A stretch of DNA of 64,000 nucleotides, taken from NCBI GenBank assembly GCA_038093975.1, contig JBBPTG010000124.1, positions 1 through 64,000 of the forward strand, in the 5' to 3' direction. The first letter of the stretch is position 1. Each line of letters begins with the position of its first letter. Of the stretch, positions 1 through 10,773 are shown one piece after another. The position numbers and the translations under genes were made by a program. The notes under the pieces are model-generated. The model did not search any database and was not told the DNA's origin. It worked only from the letters and a program-made list of their open reading frames with translations. This DNA is from Chalciporus piperatus. Its lineage: Eukaryota; Basidiomycota; Agaricomycetes; Boletales; Boletaceae.

Positions 1-982
1 TTCCCTCATTTACATAACGATAGTCCATAACTAATCTCTTTTTACCGTCCTTTTTTGGAATAAAGAAAACAGGAGATGTCTGAGGGGATTTCGACGGACG
101 AAGATATCCTTTCGATAACTCCTTATCGATGAACTTTTTGACGTCATCAAGTTCCTGTTCGGACATCGGAATCACCCGACCCTTTTTGGGAACGAAATCA
201 GGCTTGAGATCTATTGCATGGTCCCACGCCTTTCGGGTAGGCATACGCTCACTCTCTTGCTCTGAGAAGACGTCTAAGTACTCGTGGAGTTCTACTGGGA
301 CTTTCTCGGTGAGCCCCGCCTCAAACACTCGACGAATAGAAAACGAACGATTCAAATGATAGTTGACTACTTTGCACTGATCCGTACAGCGTGTGAATCG
401 TACTCGTTTGACCACCCAATCGATTTCAGGGTTGTGCCTCTCGAGCCAATCATAGCCGATGATCATGTGATGAGTGCCAAGTACAGAAACAAAAGCGTCC
501 ATATGCTCGAAATGTCCATTGTGTCCCAAAACAAGTGAAACCTTGTGAGTGACACCGCCTATCGCTCCCTCTGAGCCGTCGGCGTTGTACACTGGAATAG
601 GAAAAGGAAGTTCTTCCAGTGTCAAACCATGTCGCTCACAGAACGATTTATCTATGAAGGTTTCGGTTGCGCCGGAGTCCAATAGAGCGGCAAACTCCAT
701 TTTCTTCCATTGCTCCCCTTTGTCGTACATAATGGTAATAGCGAGATCTAGCTCGTTTTTCCGATTCTGATTCCTTACATGTATTTTTGATGGGATTTCT
801 TTTTTCGAATATTTTACCTTAAGGGAATTAAGCACGAATTGTTTTACTTCTGTCGCCACGCCACTAAGGGACGCCCTTTCAGAAGAAGAAGAAAAGTTAT
901 ATTGAAACGGAACACAAGGAGTAGTACTAATACAACCATTTGGTACACTATGTCCGAGCCGCCGAGAACCCATTTCTCTCAT
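1..982 (-). CDS. pol: Ty3/gypsy chromovirus Pol, N-terminal part (copy A), cut by window edge
   Basis: The reading frame enters from the left edge on the minus strand and starts at the ATG that overlaps the gag stop as ATGA. What is visible is the Pol N-terminal region, the aspartic protease (LLDSGATETF-type active site) and the beginning of reverse transcriptase up to the YVNEG region. The sequence is almost identical to the same part of the complete copies at 32939 and 41353. I see no stop or frameshift in this part. RT catalytic residues, RNase H, integrase and chromodomain would lie outside the window. Pol would process Gag and copy and integrate the element. Confidence 0.9.
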   Translation of the reverse strand, partial: MREMGSRRLGHSVPNGCISTTPCVPFQYNFSSSSERASLSGVATEVKQFVLNSLKVKYSKKEIPSKIHVRNQNRKNELDLAITIMYDKGEQWKKMEFAALLDSGATETFIDKSFCERHGLTLEELPFPIPVYNADGSEGAIGGVTHKVSLVLGHNGHFEHMDAFVSVLGTHHMIIGYDWLERHNPEIDWVVKRVRFTRCTDQCKVVNYHLNRSFSIRRVFEAGLTEKVPVELHEYLDVFSEQESERMPTRKAWDHAIDLKPDFVPKKGRVIPMSEQELDDVKKFIDKELSKGYLRPSKSPQTSPVFFIPKKDGKKRLVMDYRYVNEG

Positions 983-2307
983 TGGCTGTTTCCTTTTAAA
1001 GCTTCGGCTGCCTGTGCCTTGGCTTCTGATTCAATGCGGTCGCGCCAATAGGCTTCCGCTTCTTGATTGGTATATGCCGCTTGATGCGACATGTAACTTG
1101 TGCTGGTGGACGGGCCAGCGGGGTAGGGGGAAGATTGGGGAGGGTAGGGTGCAGGGATGGTACCTGCGAAGGGCATCTGCCGGTTGTCAAACGGCAGGGA
1201 AGACTCAACGTATTGTTGCGAGTATGGGTCCCACATAACAACTTGTCTCTGACGCGGCCTGTGGGGCTTTGGGCACGCGTTTGCAAAATGACCTGGCTGG
1301 TCGCAATTGAAACAGTTTCCCCGAACGGGGGATCTTGGCATTTGTTGTGCCGACAGATCCATCGGGGCTCCACGACCAGGCTGTGTGCCTGTGGGAGTGA
1401 AACGGGGGGCCGCATACGGAGCGGGTGGACGTGGGAGCGGACGTGATGCAATTGGGTAACGAGGGGGGAGATACGGATATGATGATGAAGGCCTTGGCGC
1501 AGTTGCGGGTGCCTGACGGACTGGAGCACCGCGTTCTACAACAATACGCTCGAACGTGCGACCTAACTTTCGGTAGGTGTCGATTGTATTGGTTAAATTT
1601 TGCTCATCAACATTGGTGTTGATTTGCGCCTGATAATAGATTTTGTAATCTATTGCCTTTTTCAGAAGCTCTTTGGCGTGAGCGTCTTCTATCTCCGATT
1701 CCGCTTTCAACAATTCAAACTCCTGAAGGAAGATGTCCACAGGTTTCCCAGCCTGCTTTAATGCTTCCAATTTCCGGAGACTCTCATGAGCGAGGACGTC
1801 AATCTGGAAATGTGCTTTGAGGAGATGTGAAAATATTGTCCACGTGGGCCATGCTAGTAGTCCCAGGGGTGCTCGATCAGGTTCCTCGCCTTCTACCGGT
1901 GGCGGTGGTAGGAGTTCATATCGAGACCATTTTTCTATTGTCATCTGGGCGAACCCAGCTGCTTTTCCTTCTAGCCGTGAAAGTACGGCGAGGCATCGAA
2001 CCTTGTTGTTTTTCCACGTGTGGACGGACTGCCAGGCGTTAACCTGCGCCCACCACAACCGGAACTTGGTGCGGTCACCATCCCATTTTCCCGGGTCGGC
2101 AACTTTTTTGGACACGGAGTCCGAATTGTCTGATATGAGCGCCTTCAGAGCGGCGGTGAGAGCAGCGATGGGATCAGCGGGATCTGCCATCGGAGTTTCG
2201 GAGCGGGGAGTAGGGGGGTGTGAACTTTCGGATGAGGAAGGGAAATGACGTGGGGGAGATCTGTAACCCTGAGCTTGTGGTTCTTGATCTACGAACTCTG
2301 CTGACAT
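979..2307 (-). CDS. gag: Gag of Ty3/gypsy chromovirus, copy A
   Basis: A 442-residue Gag, the structural protein of the cytoplasmic virus-like particle. The N-terminal 80 residues are Ser/Pro-rich and probably disordered. A retrotransposon Gag core follows, with the conserved KWDGDRTKFRLWWAQVNAW stretch. A Pro-rich linker leads to one CCHC zinc knuckle (CFNCDQPGHFANAC) about 110 residues from the C terminus, which should bind genomic RNA. The frame is intact and very similar to the Gags at 31608 and 44985. Its last codon overlaps the pol start. Confidence 0.93.
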   Translation of the reverse strand: MSAEFVDQEPQAQGYRSPPRHFPSSSESSHPPTPRSETPMADPADPIAALTAALKALISDNSDSVSKKVADPGKWDGDRTKFRLWWAQVNAWQSVHTWKNNKVRCLAVLSRLEGKAAGFAQMTIEKWSRYELLPPPPVEGEEPDRAPLGLLAWPTWTIFSHLLKAHFQIDVLAHESLRKLEALKQAGKPVDIFLQEFELLKAESEIEDAHAKELLKKAIDYKIYYQAQINTNVDEQNLTNTIDTYRKLGRTFERIVVERGAPVRQAPATAPRPSSSYPYLPPRYPIASRPLPRPPAPYAAPRFTPTGTQPGRGAPMDLSAQQMPRSPVRGNCFNCDQPGHFANACPKPHRPRQRQVVMWDPYSQQYVESSLPFDNRQMPFAGTIPAPYPPQSSPYPAGPSTSTSYMSHQAAYTNQEAEAYWRDRIESEAKAQAAEALKGNSQ

Positions 2308-3015
2308 ATATCCTTACTGAACCCTATCTTCCAAAGGTTCTCTGGGGATGACAGACACGAGGACGAAGAAAATATTTTTTCGAGCGGAGGTAATACCTGC
2401 GACGCTTATCGGAATCTTTGCAGACCTTCTGAGGAAGTTTCCCAAGATCTGTTTGGATTTTGCACATATACTACTCTCGAACTTCTATCTTCGAGCAGTA
2501 GCGAAAACTATCGTAATACAGAATACTATTTTTATTGTTTTTTCTATTTTGTACCTCGGCGGTGCTGCCGGCTTACGTTGCTACGTATGACTCAGCCAAG
2601 GGGGCGGCGACGCGCTTTTCCCTTGTCGTCCTTCGCAATTGGGCACGATCCCAATCCGGTCTTCGAACAAAATACTATAGTACTGAGGGTAACAGAGACG
2701 GGGCACTAAAGGCTGGCCCAAAAGAATAGAATAGCCAGATGGCGAATGCGTGACGTCAACGGGTGATCACGCGAACCCGGATCGTGTCTACAGTCAGAGG
2801 GTTGGCGCGTGAGCGGGCCCCAAGACGTCTCGAACGATCAAAAAGCCCCTAGTGCACTATGGGGAACAGCAACTTTATCCAATTTATGACGGCGGACGGC
2901 CGTATATGCAGCAGTGGACGGAGTTGCGGTCTCCTGTGTGTCACGTACACAAACGGTCTTCTTGACCAACTCTTTAGCCCTAGAGTCCAGGCGGTGTTTT
3001 CAAGTCTAATCCAAG
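2308..3015 (-). other. 5' untranslated leader of copy A, with primer-binding site
   Basis: A roughly 700-bp leader lies between LTR and gag, with no convincing gene. The primer-binding site reads AGTCTAATCCA on the plus strand at 3003-3013, two bases inside the LTR. The same 11-mer occurs in the LTR at the predicted transcript start. The leader is conserved with those of the other family-1 copies and, more weakly, with 48893-49200. Confidence 0.8.
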
Positions 3016-3468
3016 TGTTATGACTGAGTCACAACACAGCGGGGACTTAAGGCAACACTAAGCCTTGCGAAGGAATATGCTGAGTACTAAAGCTTAATTG
3101 CGGTGAAGCAACAAATGGATTAGACTGGGGTCTGTGATAAGTACAGGGCTACTTATATACTATTGAGAAGTGCGCACAGACCAACAGCCGAATAAGGAAA
3201 TCATAAAGGGAAAGATAGATAAGGTAAGTGGGACGATGATAAGAAAAGGTACCAGGCACGGATTAGGGTCTAGGCCATGACATCATTGCTGACTCATCTA
3301 AGTCTGGACCTTTGTCACGTGACCTGATTATGTAATAGTTTACGTAATGCTACAGGGACTACCGGAGCGGATTAAGATGAATCCGGCTTGCCCCTAAGTT
3401 GTAGACAAAGTCCAGAGTTCGAATACCGTTGTAGGCAAAAGTTTGAAAAGTTTTTAAATACTATAACA
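3016..3468 (-). repeat. 5' LTR of family-1 copy A
   Basis: A 453-bp LTR bounded by TG...CA, near-identical to the LTRs at 24345, 30446, 36589, 40887 and 47027. Read on the minus strand it carries a TATATAAG box, followed about 33 bp later by the predicted transcript start. It interrupts a KDZ transposase gene. The partner LTR lies beyond the window, so its target duplication cannot be checked. Confidence 0.93.
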
Positions 3469-4979
3469 ATAATTGAGTTTATTTGACAGTATCATCAACG
3501 CCTATCTGTTCTTGATGCTCAAGTTCTGTTCTTGCAAGAGAAGTCCATGTCTAACTTGGGAGTGTGGATGGATCGCAAATGGACAAAGTGCCAACAGCGC
3601 ATGTCAGAGGCCAAGGCTTGTCTTGTGGGTCAGGACTTGCAAACTTTGCAAGCTGCTTGGTCTGCTCAAGTAGCTGATCAAACCAAAGCCCTGCCAAGTA
3701 AGTTTGTGGTATGTCATTTTGAGCCATTTTTGACTTTGAAATATTCTAGAGCAATCCAAGTCAAAAGGAGTTCAGGCTGTGGAGAAGGCACTTCTCTTGA
3801 CAGAGAATGTTGCTGATCTCCAACAGCAAATCAAGACTCTGGAACATCAACTTACCCTCCCAGATAGTGATGTTACTGCTATCGATCTGGAGATACAAAG
3901 TGCCAAGCAGCATCTCACTACCATGAAATCTGCCTTGAATACTTGTTTGACTGCTCTGGGGGTGGAAGAAACCCATCAGTTGAAGAAGTTGAAGAACAAT
4001 GCCTATTTGCGGGATAGAATGAATGCTAGAGCCTTGAAGTATCACATTCGGGAACGTCTTCGCCAAAGAAAGTTTGAATTTGACCGTTTGACACAGGAAT
4101 ATCGTCAAACTATCAATGGTATGCTTTTTTTAGTTAGTATATTAAATACTCACCAGACTCTCTAGAGAAAAAACTTCACTCTCACACTCAGTCAGCCATT
4201 AGTCGCCGTGAGCCTGGTATCTTGGCCTTGGTTGCCAAGTACAATGCTCTCTGTGATAAAATGAGACATCATGTACATCAGGGACTTGCACCAAAGGGAG
4301 CAATTGTTCCTTTAAAGGTTCCCAAGAAGAGAGTCTGGAGTTTAGATGTGGATGATGAGGTTTGGCAGGATGTTGGTTTGGAAGATTATGATGGTTCAGA
4401 GGGAATTCCTAACTGGCTTGGTGATGAAAATATCAGTCAAGGTATAAAAGCTATGCTTGAGCTTGATCGTTGCATGGAAGAAGAAGCAAGACTTCAGAAA
4501 GAAAGAGCTGCTATGCAAAGCTGGATGCTTAAAGAATGGAATGTGGTGTTGAAGGCACTTGAAGATACAGGTTTTTCTGTTCATTGATCTCCTTGTGAAT
4601 GATGGTTGACAATGTCTCAGACAATGTTGCTATGCAATACCAACTTGAATTGCATAGGAAGAAGCTTCTTCAACTTTGTGCTCTTTGGCAGAAAGGTGTT
4701 GAGGATATACCTGGTTCACATGTTACTGGTGCATCATGGGGTCCTTCTATCTTACAGATTACTGCTATGCAGTCCAATATCCCACAGGAGATGGAAAAGA
4801 ATGATGACCTGAGCTCCTCAGACTCTGAAGATGACAATGTTGAGGATGCTGAGGTGATTGATTTGATAGAGGACTTTGGATTATTGAGTCATGGAGTGGA
4901 CCCCTTGGAAGAAGACATAGAGGGTTCTTTGCATGGTGCTGATCTTTACATTGGGAGAAAAAGACATCGAGTAGAGTAA
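3469..4979 (+). pseudogene. KDZ (Kyakuja-Dileera-Zisupton) transposase, C-terminal part
   Basis: This is the 3' end of a KDZ-superfamily DNA transposase whose 5' part was removed by the LTR element ending at 3468. Coding pieces are about 3485-3697, 3750-4118, 4166-4570 and 4621-4979, joined by GT-AG introns of 52, 47 and 50 bp. The joined frame stays open to the stop at 4979. The typical KDZ C-terminal signature is present: a basic NARALKYHIRERLRQRKFEFDR segment, then REPGILALVAKYN, then an acidic tail. A coiled coil precedes it (about 3780-3960). The catalytic core is missing, so it cannot be active. The family assignment rests on recognition of this C-terminal pattern. Confidence 0.75.
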
Positions 4980-5386
4980 ATATTCTATCCTATGTCCATA
5001 AATGTGTTAGCTTGCAAATGTTGAGAAATACAAGCACTTTCATGTGGAAATGCAATTAGACCTGAAATATGGGACATTCACTGACTAAATGGGAACCCCA
5101 GCCCTCTATAGTGGGACACCCCCTCAACATATGGGCCTCACAATATTCTATGGTGGGACTCCTTCAACATCAAGTGGGAATCCCAGCCGTCTATAGTGGG
5201 ACACCCCCTCAACATATGGGCCTCCCAATGCTCAGCATGGGACTGCTCCAACAATGGATGGGACTTCCATATTCATAAGCTCAATTACCACTCCACCAAC
5301 CGCAAGATTACATAATATTGCATAATATTTCTTTGGAATATTATTAATTAGTTCATCAATGATGAGCGATTTTGTTGACTGATTGA
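4980..5386 (+). repeat. KDZ subterminal repeat region
   Basis: No gene. From about 5068 to 5275 it contains imperfect repeats built on GTGGGACxCCC, including two near-identical blocks around 5094-5146 and 5183-5230. The motif resembles the 43-bp array at 23536-24344, so both are probably subterminal arrays of related KDZ elements. Confidence 0.55.
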
Positions 5387-5863
5387 TGTTACGAACGCTC
5401 CATTTCCTTATCCTAATCATCCCTACATTCCATTACGCTTACTAGGTTTCTCTTCGTCTCGTGGACTTAGTCGTTTCACTTTCTCTTTTGTTATCTTATC
5501 TTATCGCATCACATGACTTACTTACATAAGCTAGGTCTAGACCTTCGCTTACGAACTGATGACTCACCGCTCACTCGTCAGCATCAGTCAGCATTACTCA
5601 TCATATGACTCACGCTTACTCATTCCGCAGTAGAGCTAGTTACGCCATTGGCTAGTAGTCAGTATGAGTCATACCCAGTCACCTACGATAAGGTTTAGCC
5701 ACAACATGTACAAACATTGACAATAGTATATAAACCCGGGTCGACAAGCACTGGACTTCCCAGTCTTGTTCTCCTGGAGTTTCCTCATCGAACCTCAGCC
5801 AAGTTCATCGGCTCGCTATTGTCTAGTGTGAGTCTTAGCTCTTAGTTGAGTTGAGTCGTTTCA
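5387..5863 (+). repeat. Solo LTR of retrotransposon family 2
   Basis: A 477-bp TGTTACGAACG...GTCGTTTCA LTR flanked on both sides by ATTGA (5382-5386 and 5864-5868), a perfect 5-bp target-site duplication. No internal region is attached, so this is a solo LTR left by LTR-LTR recombination. It contains a TATATAAA box near 5729 and several TGACTCA-like sites. It inserted into KDZ-derived DNA, whose uninterrupted relative is seen near 22919. Confidence 0.93.
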
Positions 5864-5980
5864 ATTGATGGGACTCCCACAAGAATCTCACCAAGGGTCA
5901 GAAATGTCTAAAAATAGCTTTGGCTACTTTATGTTAATGGTGACTTGGGAAGCCCACATGGTGTTCATGGGAATCCCTTG
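5864..5980 (+). mobile_element. KDZ element terminus, left piece (split copy)
   Basis: This sequence matches the reverse complement of 22919 down to about 22803 with only a few differences. It stops at AATCCCTTG, where the 1.97-kb element at 5981 is inserted, and resumes at 7955. It is non-coding terminal DNA of the KDZ element. Confidence 0.8.
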
Positions 5981-6243
5981 TAGTCTCCAGTAGCCGACCT
6001 AATAAACAATATGACAGTCGATATTGTTATTATAAGGTCTGCCTCAAAGTAAGCGTGGCTGAGGGAAGGGTCCCATTCGGTAGCAATACTTGATATATGC
6101 ACGCATTTTCGAAGCATAAGTCCCCGAATAAGGTAGCCAGAAATCATGATTATAAAATAATTAAACAAAACAACGTTCGCGCTCGCCGCTGCTAACTGAT
6201 AATCTCAAGTACAACGAATCTTCGCCGCGGCACGATCTACACT

Positions 6244-6702
6244 ATGGCGACTCCATCTCGCCAGTCCGCTCGCTCCACTGCCGACAAAATCCACGATATC
6301 TTGGCTGCCATTCAGCAGGCAAATTGGACCTTAAATCAATTCTTATTCCACCTTTTCGAACCTCTCGCGAACGAATCCGACTCCGAGAAGCGCGGCCAAA
6401 GACATGAACAAATGCTCGTCAATCTGCTTAACGGATCAGCAAAACCGCCACTCGGCGTCATTCTCGACCGGATCTACGTCATCGCACGCACCACTGCTCG
6501 TGCCCGAAGGGACACTCAAGACTGGGGCTTCGGAGGGTTCATTCCCAGTGTTCCGCTCGTCGAGATCACACACGGCTACCCGGCCCTTACGACATGGGCT
6601 GTAAACACAGTATCAGCCATGGTTATCAAGGAGGGTGATGCGATGGGTGGAAGAGAGGGGGGCCTGCAGATTCGTGCACAAACGCGACTGTGGCGACGAT
6701 AA
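6244..6702 (+). pseudogene. Hypothetical protein N-terminal fragment in the helicase-carrying element
   Basis: A 152-codon frame beginning MATPSRQSARSTADKIHDIL. The N-terminal 130 residues look like real coding sequence, with a helical LNQFLFHLFEPL segment and well-behaved codon use. I do not recognise a defined domain, though similar proteins accompany transposons in agaricomycetes. The final 20 residues are likely read-through after a deletion junction around 6630-6660, where it meets the truncated helicase head-on. Function unknown. Confidence 0.5.
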
Positions 6703-7777
6703 CGCGAGCTTGCCGAGTGCTCCAGAGGTCCAAGGTTCGTGCATTATATCGAGATGATGTGAGTGAATCCCAAACGCGAACGATATCCAACCGATCGCGG
6801 CCGGGCGGGAGGCTACGCCAGAGGTATAGGGCGACGCGAAACAGCAAGTCAATTGATTTGCAGTATACGACAACATGTTCGTGTTGATCTAGCACCCAAC
6901 GGATGTCAGGGAATAACGAGCCTGTCAAGGTATGTGTGAGCTCGCGAACCACCATGCGTACATTTGGTCGCTCGCACGAATGCCGCTCGAAGTGGAAAGC
7001 TCCACCCTCAAGACCAAGACTCGTGCAGACGAACTGACGCTCAGGTCCTTCGACGAGCGTTGCCGTGGCCGCGACGATCGGTACGTCCATCCCCACGCGT
7101 TTGCGTACGGCACTGATGTTTTGATAGGCTCGACGGAAATCGCGGCCCCACTGGTTTACGATGTGCGCTTCGTCGATAGCAATGCACAGAACATTTGCGC
7201 GGAATGATTTGTCCATGAGGATATCATTCGTCCCTCGAGCGGTAAGCTTTTCCGGGCTCCATATCGTAATGGACCATTGACCGCGCCGGATCTCGTCGAG
7301 TAGGTCGCGTTTTTCGTTCCATGCCTGGCGGATGGTCCGCGTTTACGGAAACTGCCTTGATGCCAAGTTCTCGCATCTCGGCAGCCTGTGTAGTCAGGTA
7401 AGGACTTTGTTATTCACCCGCAAACGAATATACCTCACTTGCATGTCCCCGAGAGCATTCAAAGGTGTCACGACAAGCACCATGGGATTTTTGGGCAGCT
7501 CACGAACAGGAAGGTTTGCGGACTGAAAAGATTGTTTTTTCAGCTCCTGTACAATGAGGATCGGGCCGAAGAAAAGAGCCGTCTTGCCACCTCCGGTAGG
7601 CACAACGAGCAGTTGTGAAACTCCAGCAAGGGTCCGAAGCCATGCATCAAGCTGAAATTCACGAGGTCCTGATTGCCAGTGAGGTAGTCGGGGCTTCAGA
7701 ACATCTCGGATATGTTGTCGAGCCTCGTTGGATAGCCACCTGGGCTCGCGAGCGGCGAGGAGGGGATCGAAGACCAT
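6626..7777 (-). pseudogene. RecQ-family DNA helicase, truncated and frameshifted
   Basis: Exon 1 (7777-7439) carries the Q-motif region and Walker A (VVPTGGGKTALFF). A 53-bp intron spans 7386-7438. The next exon carries IDEAH (motif II), AATATL (motif III) and the start of the second RecA lobe (VVYCKSIDLLFRVALYLW). Two lesions are visible. A shift of frame near 7334-7337 lies between VSVNAD and TIRQAWNEKRDLLDEIR. The frame also ends prematurely within the second lobe near 6630, so motifs V and VI are missing. It would have been an ATP-dependent 3'-5' helicase. Its position inside an inserted element suggests transposon cargo rather than a resident repair gene. Confidence 0.8.
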
Positions 7778-7954
7778 GCTATAGGAGCATGAAGACTATT
7801 TGGTACTTAGCATTTTTTGTCATTCGAGTTAGCTACGTTCTGGATTGTATCCGATAGATGCTAAGGCTATATCTGATCTCACAACGTCTTAGCGATGTCC
7901 GGAGACTGCCGAATTCGACCTCTCTGCCAACGCGCCTTAGTTCTGTCAAGACTA

Positions 7955-8155
7955 AATCCCTTGCAAGATCTGTGGGACTTCCATCAGTCAGGGACATAAT
8001 GATATATTGCATCTAAATAGCTCAATAATCATTTTCCCACATACTGTGGGAAAGCTATGGGAGCGCCCACAGGAAAGTGGGCTATTAGCCCCTTCTTCTG
8101 GTAAGAAAAGTAGAGGCTATTAGCCCTTCAAAAGGGGTCGCCTGAAGTGTGAAAG
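7955..8155 (+). mobile_element. KDZ element terminus, right piece
   Basis: Continues the sequence broken at 5980 and matches the reverse complement of about 22802 down to 22605 almost base for base. It includes internal hairpins such as CCCACATACTGTGGG and a self-complementary CTATTAGCCC...GGCTATTAG stretch. Similarity ends near GGGGTCGCCTGAAGTG, probably the element end. Confidence 0.75.
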
Positions 8156-8386
8156 CACGGGGTCACATTGTCAATTAATCGGTCTAACTATTCCCAATCG
8201 CAGAAACCGCCAACGCATCCATGAACTCAACGCCGCCCGTATGAAATTGGAAGAACAATCACCTGCGACTCAGGGTCTGAGCCTGAGCGACGATTTGGGG
8301 TTTTACTCGCGCTTGCTCAACTTAACTCCCTTTAACTCCACCTCTCTATATTTAGGTGTGTTTACTTCAACACGACCAACCAGAGC

Positions 8387-9729
8387 ATGGAGAGAGGTTC
8401 AGGCCAAGACACAGAACAAGGGAGGAGTCGGCCTGAGCCCCAAGAGCCCGGTGAGGTTCCCGGCCCCGACCTTTCCCCTGCTGAAGCGTGGTGGTACCAT
8501 CGTTATGAATGGTTCAAGGAGCGTGGATATCTTCTACGATCGCGGTATTCGCCAGGTTGGAGTCCTTCCTGGATTGGAACAAAGAACAGTAGATGGATGT
8601 GTGAGGATGGCCGTCCAGCCATGGTAAGCTTTCTGTAACTCTGGGCCGCCATCGCTCGATTCACCGAAAGTATAGTATCCAACCCGACTACTCGATGCTA
8701 CACGTCTCGCAGACGGGGCTCATGTTCTGCTGAAACGGGTCAACAAATCTGTCTATCCGTTTGAAGTCGAGATTGCTCAATTATTCTCCTCCGAGCCACT
8801 CGTTGGCTCGAGTGACAACTAATGCGTCCCAATTTACGAAGTACTCCGTGTTCCTGCAGACGAGGAGATCAACATCATTGTTATGCCACTCCTATCACAC
8901 TACATTGAACCTCCATTTGATACAATCGGAGAAGCTGTGGAATGTTTTCGACAATTATTCGATGTGAGCACGTTTTCTTCATCACCGTCAGTTGCTAAAT
9001 TTTCATAGGGTCTTCGATTCATGCATGGACATCGTGTTGCCAATCGGTGCGTGTTATTTGGCGGAAGCGCGTTGTTACTTATCCTCAGTTTGCTTAACAG
9101 AGATTGCACGTCTTTCAATATGATGGTAGACCCAACGAACTTTTACCTGGATGCATTCCACCCTGTCGACCCAGTGATGAAGCGAGACCACACGGGTCGT
9201 GCACGATTCAAAACCCGGACTGAAGGTCGTCCAAGATATATGTTCATCGATTTCGGGTTATCGTGTCGCTACGACCCCTCGGTGTTAGAACCCAGAGAAC
9301 TACCGATTGTGGGGGGAGACAAGGAAGTTCCAGAGTTCTTGAAATCCGACGAAACCTGTGATCCGTTCCCTACCGATGTCTTCTACATCGGGAATATGAT
9401 TAGGAAGGATCTCCTCAAGGTACACATACAGGCGCTTGTGTGACTTCGCTAATCAACTCTTCCTGACCACGAAGGGACTTGACTTTATGCGGCCTCTCAT
9501 CACTGATATGGTGCAGGAAGATGCGTCGAAGCGTCCAACGATGCAACAGGTTACGGATTGGTTTCAAGTGATTCGAGCTGGCCTCAAAACACGGATGTTA
9601 CGTTCGCGTGCTGTTATGAAGACGGGGGAGAGTCTGTTCGGTGGTATCATCCACAGTATCTCGCACTGGATACGACGAATCAGGTTCATGATTATGGGTG
9701 TTCCTCCTGTACCAACGCCCTCGTCATGA
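8387..9729 (+). pseudogene. Atypical protein kinase, paralog copy 1 (inactivated)
   Basis: Same five-exon structure as the intact copy at 14378: exons 8387-8623, 8676-8963, 9009-9046, 9101-9419 and about 9470-9729. Exon 1 encodes the WWYHRYEWFKERGYLLRSRY segment typical of this family. The lysine (VLLKRV), the DFG (FIDFGLSCRY) and the C-lobe are recognisable. Several lesions mark it as dead. A TAA stop at 8820-8822 replaces a Tyr codon in exon 2. The HRD motif reads NRD. The acceptor of the last intron is changed from GCAG to CTGACC. Upstream sequence (about 8255-8340) is also shared with copy 2, so this is a segmental duplication. Confidence 0.85.
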
Positions 9730-10773
9730 TTTTTAATACGGATAGACCATCAGCGCTCAGCCTCTGAGATCCCGTTCCCATTATTGTATGACGGACAGTC
9801 TACAGGATACACCAGACACTCACAAAGTTCTCTCCCCGACTGACCTATCCTTGTGAGGGTTCCCTGTTGGAAACCTCAACTCGAAGTCCAGTGTAATGAG
9901 AAGGAGATCCTTAAGAAAAAGAAACCTGTGCCCCTAATCCCAAGTGCTAGTACATATGCACATCGCATCCGAGTCGCAATGTGTCACAATCGGAGGATCT
10001 TGGGGGTCCAGTACAAGGCGACGCCAAACACGGGCGACGTCGTTCTTGCGGTTCCATCATGCAATTTGATTAAATGTGGTTTAGTTGCTTCCTAACGAAC
10101 TCACCCTCACCAAGTATAGTTTTAACAGGTTCCCAGGAGGTAAGTTTCCGTCACTTCCCCACAACAGCATCATTGTTAGACCCACAAGGACCTACTACAA
10201 GCGACGCGGGTGCATTTACAGCAAATTCAAACCGCGAGAAACCAGGACCAACCCGGTCAGCTCCCTGCGACAGCGCTATTCGGCATGGCAATACCAGGTA
10301 TTGTTCTTTTGGGCGATGAAACACCCACAAGTCGTGATCGATTTGATCTTTAATTGTTTCTGCACGTCCCAACGTGGTCAACACCGGTCCGTTGGGTCCA
10401 TCAGCGCTCAGCCTCGGAGATCAAGTTCCATTATTTTCATGAGACACCGTTAAGGCATTGCGATGGGCGAGATCACAAAGTTCTCGCCGACCGACCTATT
10501 ATTGTGAGGGATCGGCGTTGTCGGAAAGCTCAGCTTGAAGTCAAGTTTAACGAGAAGGAGAAGTTCAAGGCTCAACCTAACCTGGCCACGCCTAACAAGA
10601 AGCAACATGTGCTCGTAGTCCTTCATCAAGGGAGAAGTACATTATGAGGTACATACAACTTTAACGCATGTATCCCATGTAGATTTAGTGTAAACCTAAT
10701 ATTGCCCAGTCATAAGTGAAAATATCCCATAAAATGAATGTCCTGTAGTTTCCTCCGAGTCCGAATTCCCGAT
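9730..10773. other. Gene-free stretch with a diverged direct duplication
   Basis: No convincing gene. About 9747-9908 and 10397-10562 are diverged copies of one sequence: both begin CATCAGCGCTCAGCCTC, share CACAAAGTTCTC, and end near GAGAAGGAGA. The unit separating them and the repeat itself are of unknown origin. Confidence 0.6.

Larger units (their letters stand above)
5981..7954. mobile_element. 1,974-bp inserted DNA element with 9-bp target duplication, carrying a RecQ-like fragment
   Basis: The flanks carry AATCCCTTG at 5972-5980 and 7955-7963. The paralogous unoccupied sequence near 22802 has a single copy, so the insertion is directly demonstrated. The ends are TAGTCT and AGACTA, a 6-bp inverted repeat; no longer TIR is visible. 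Inside are two converging truncated genes (6244 plus, 7777 minus), which suggests an internal-deletion derivative of a larger element. A 9-bp duplication is typical of Mutator-like elements, but no MULE transposase is seen, so the superfamily is open. Confidence 0.75.
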
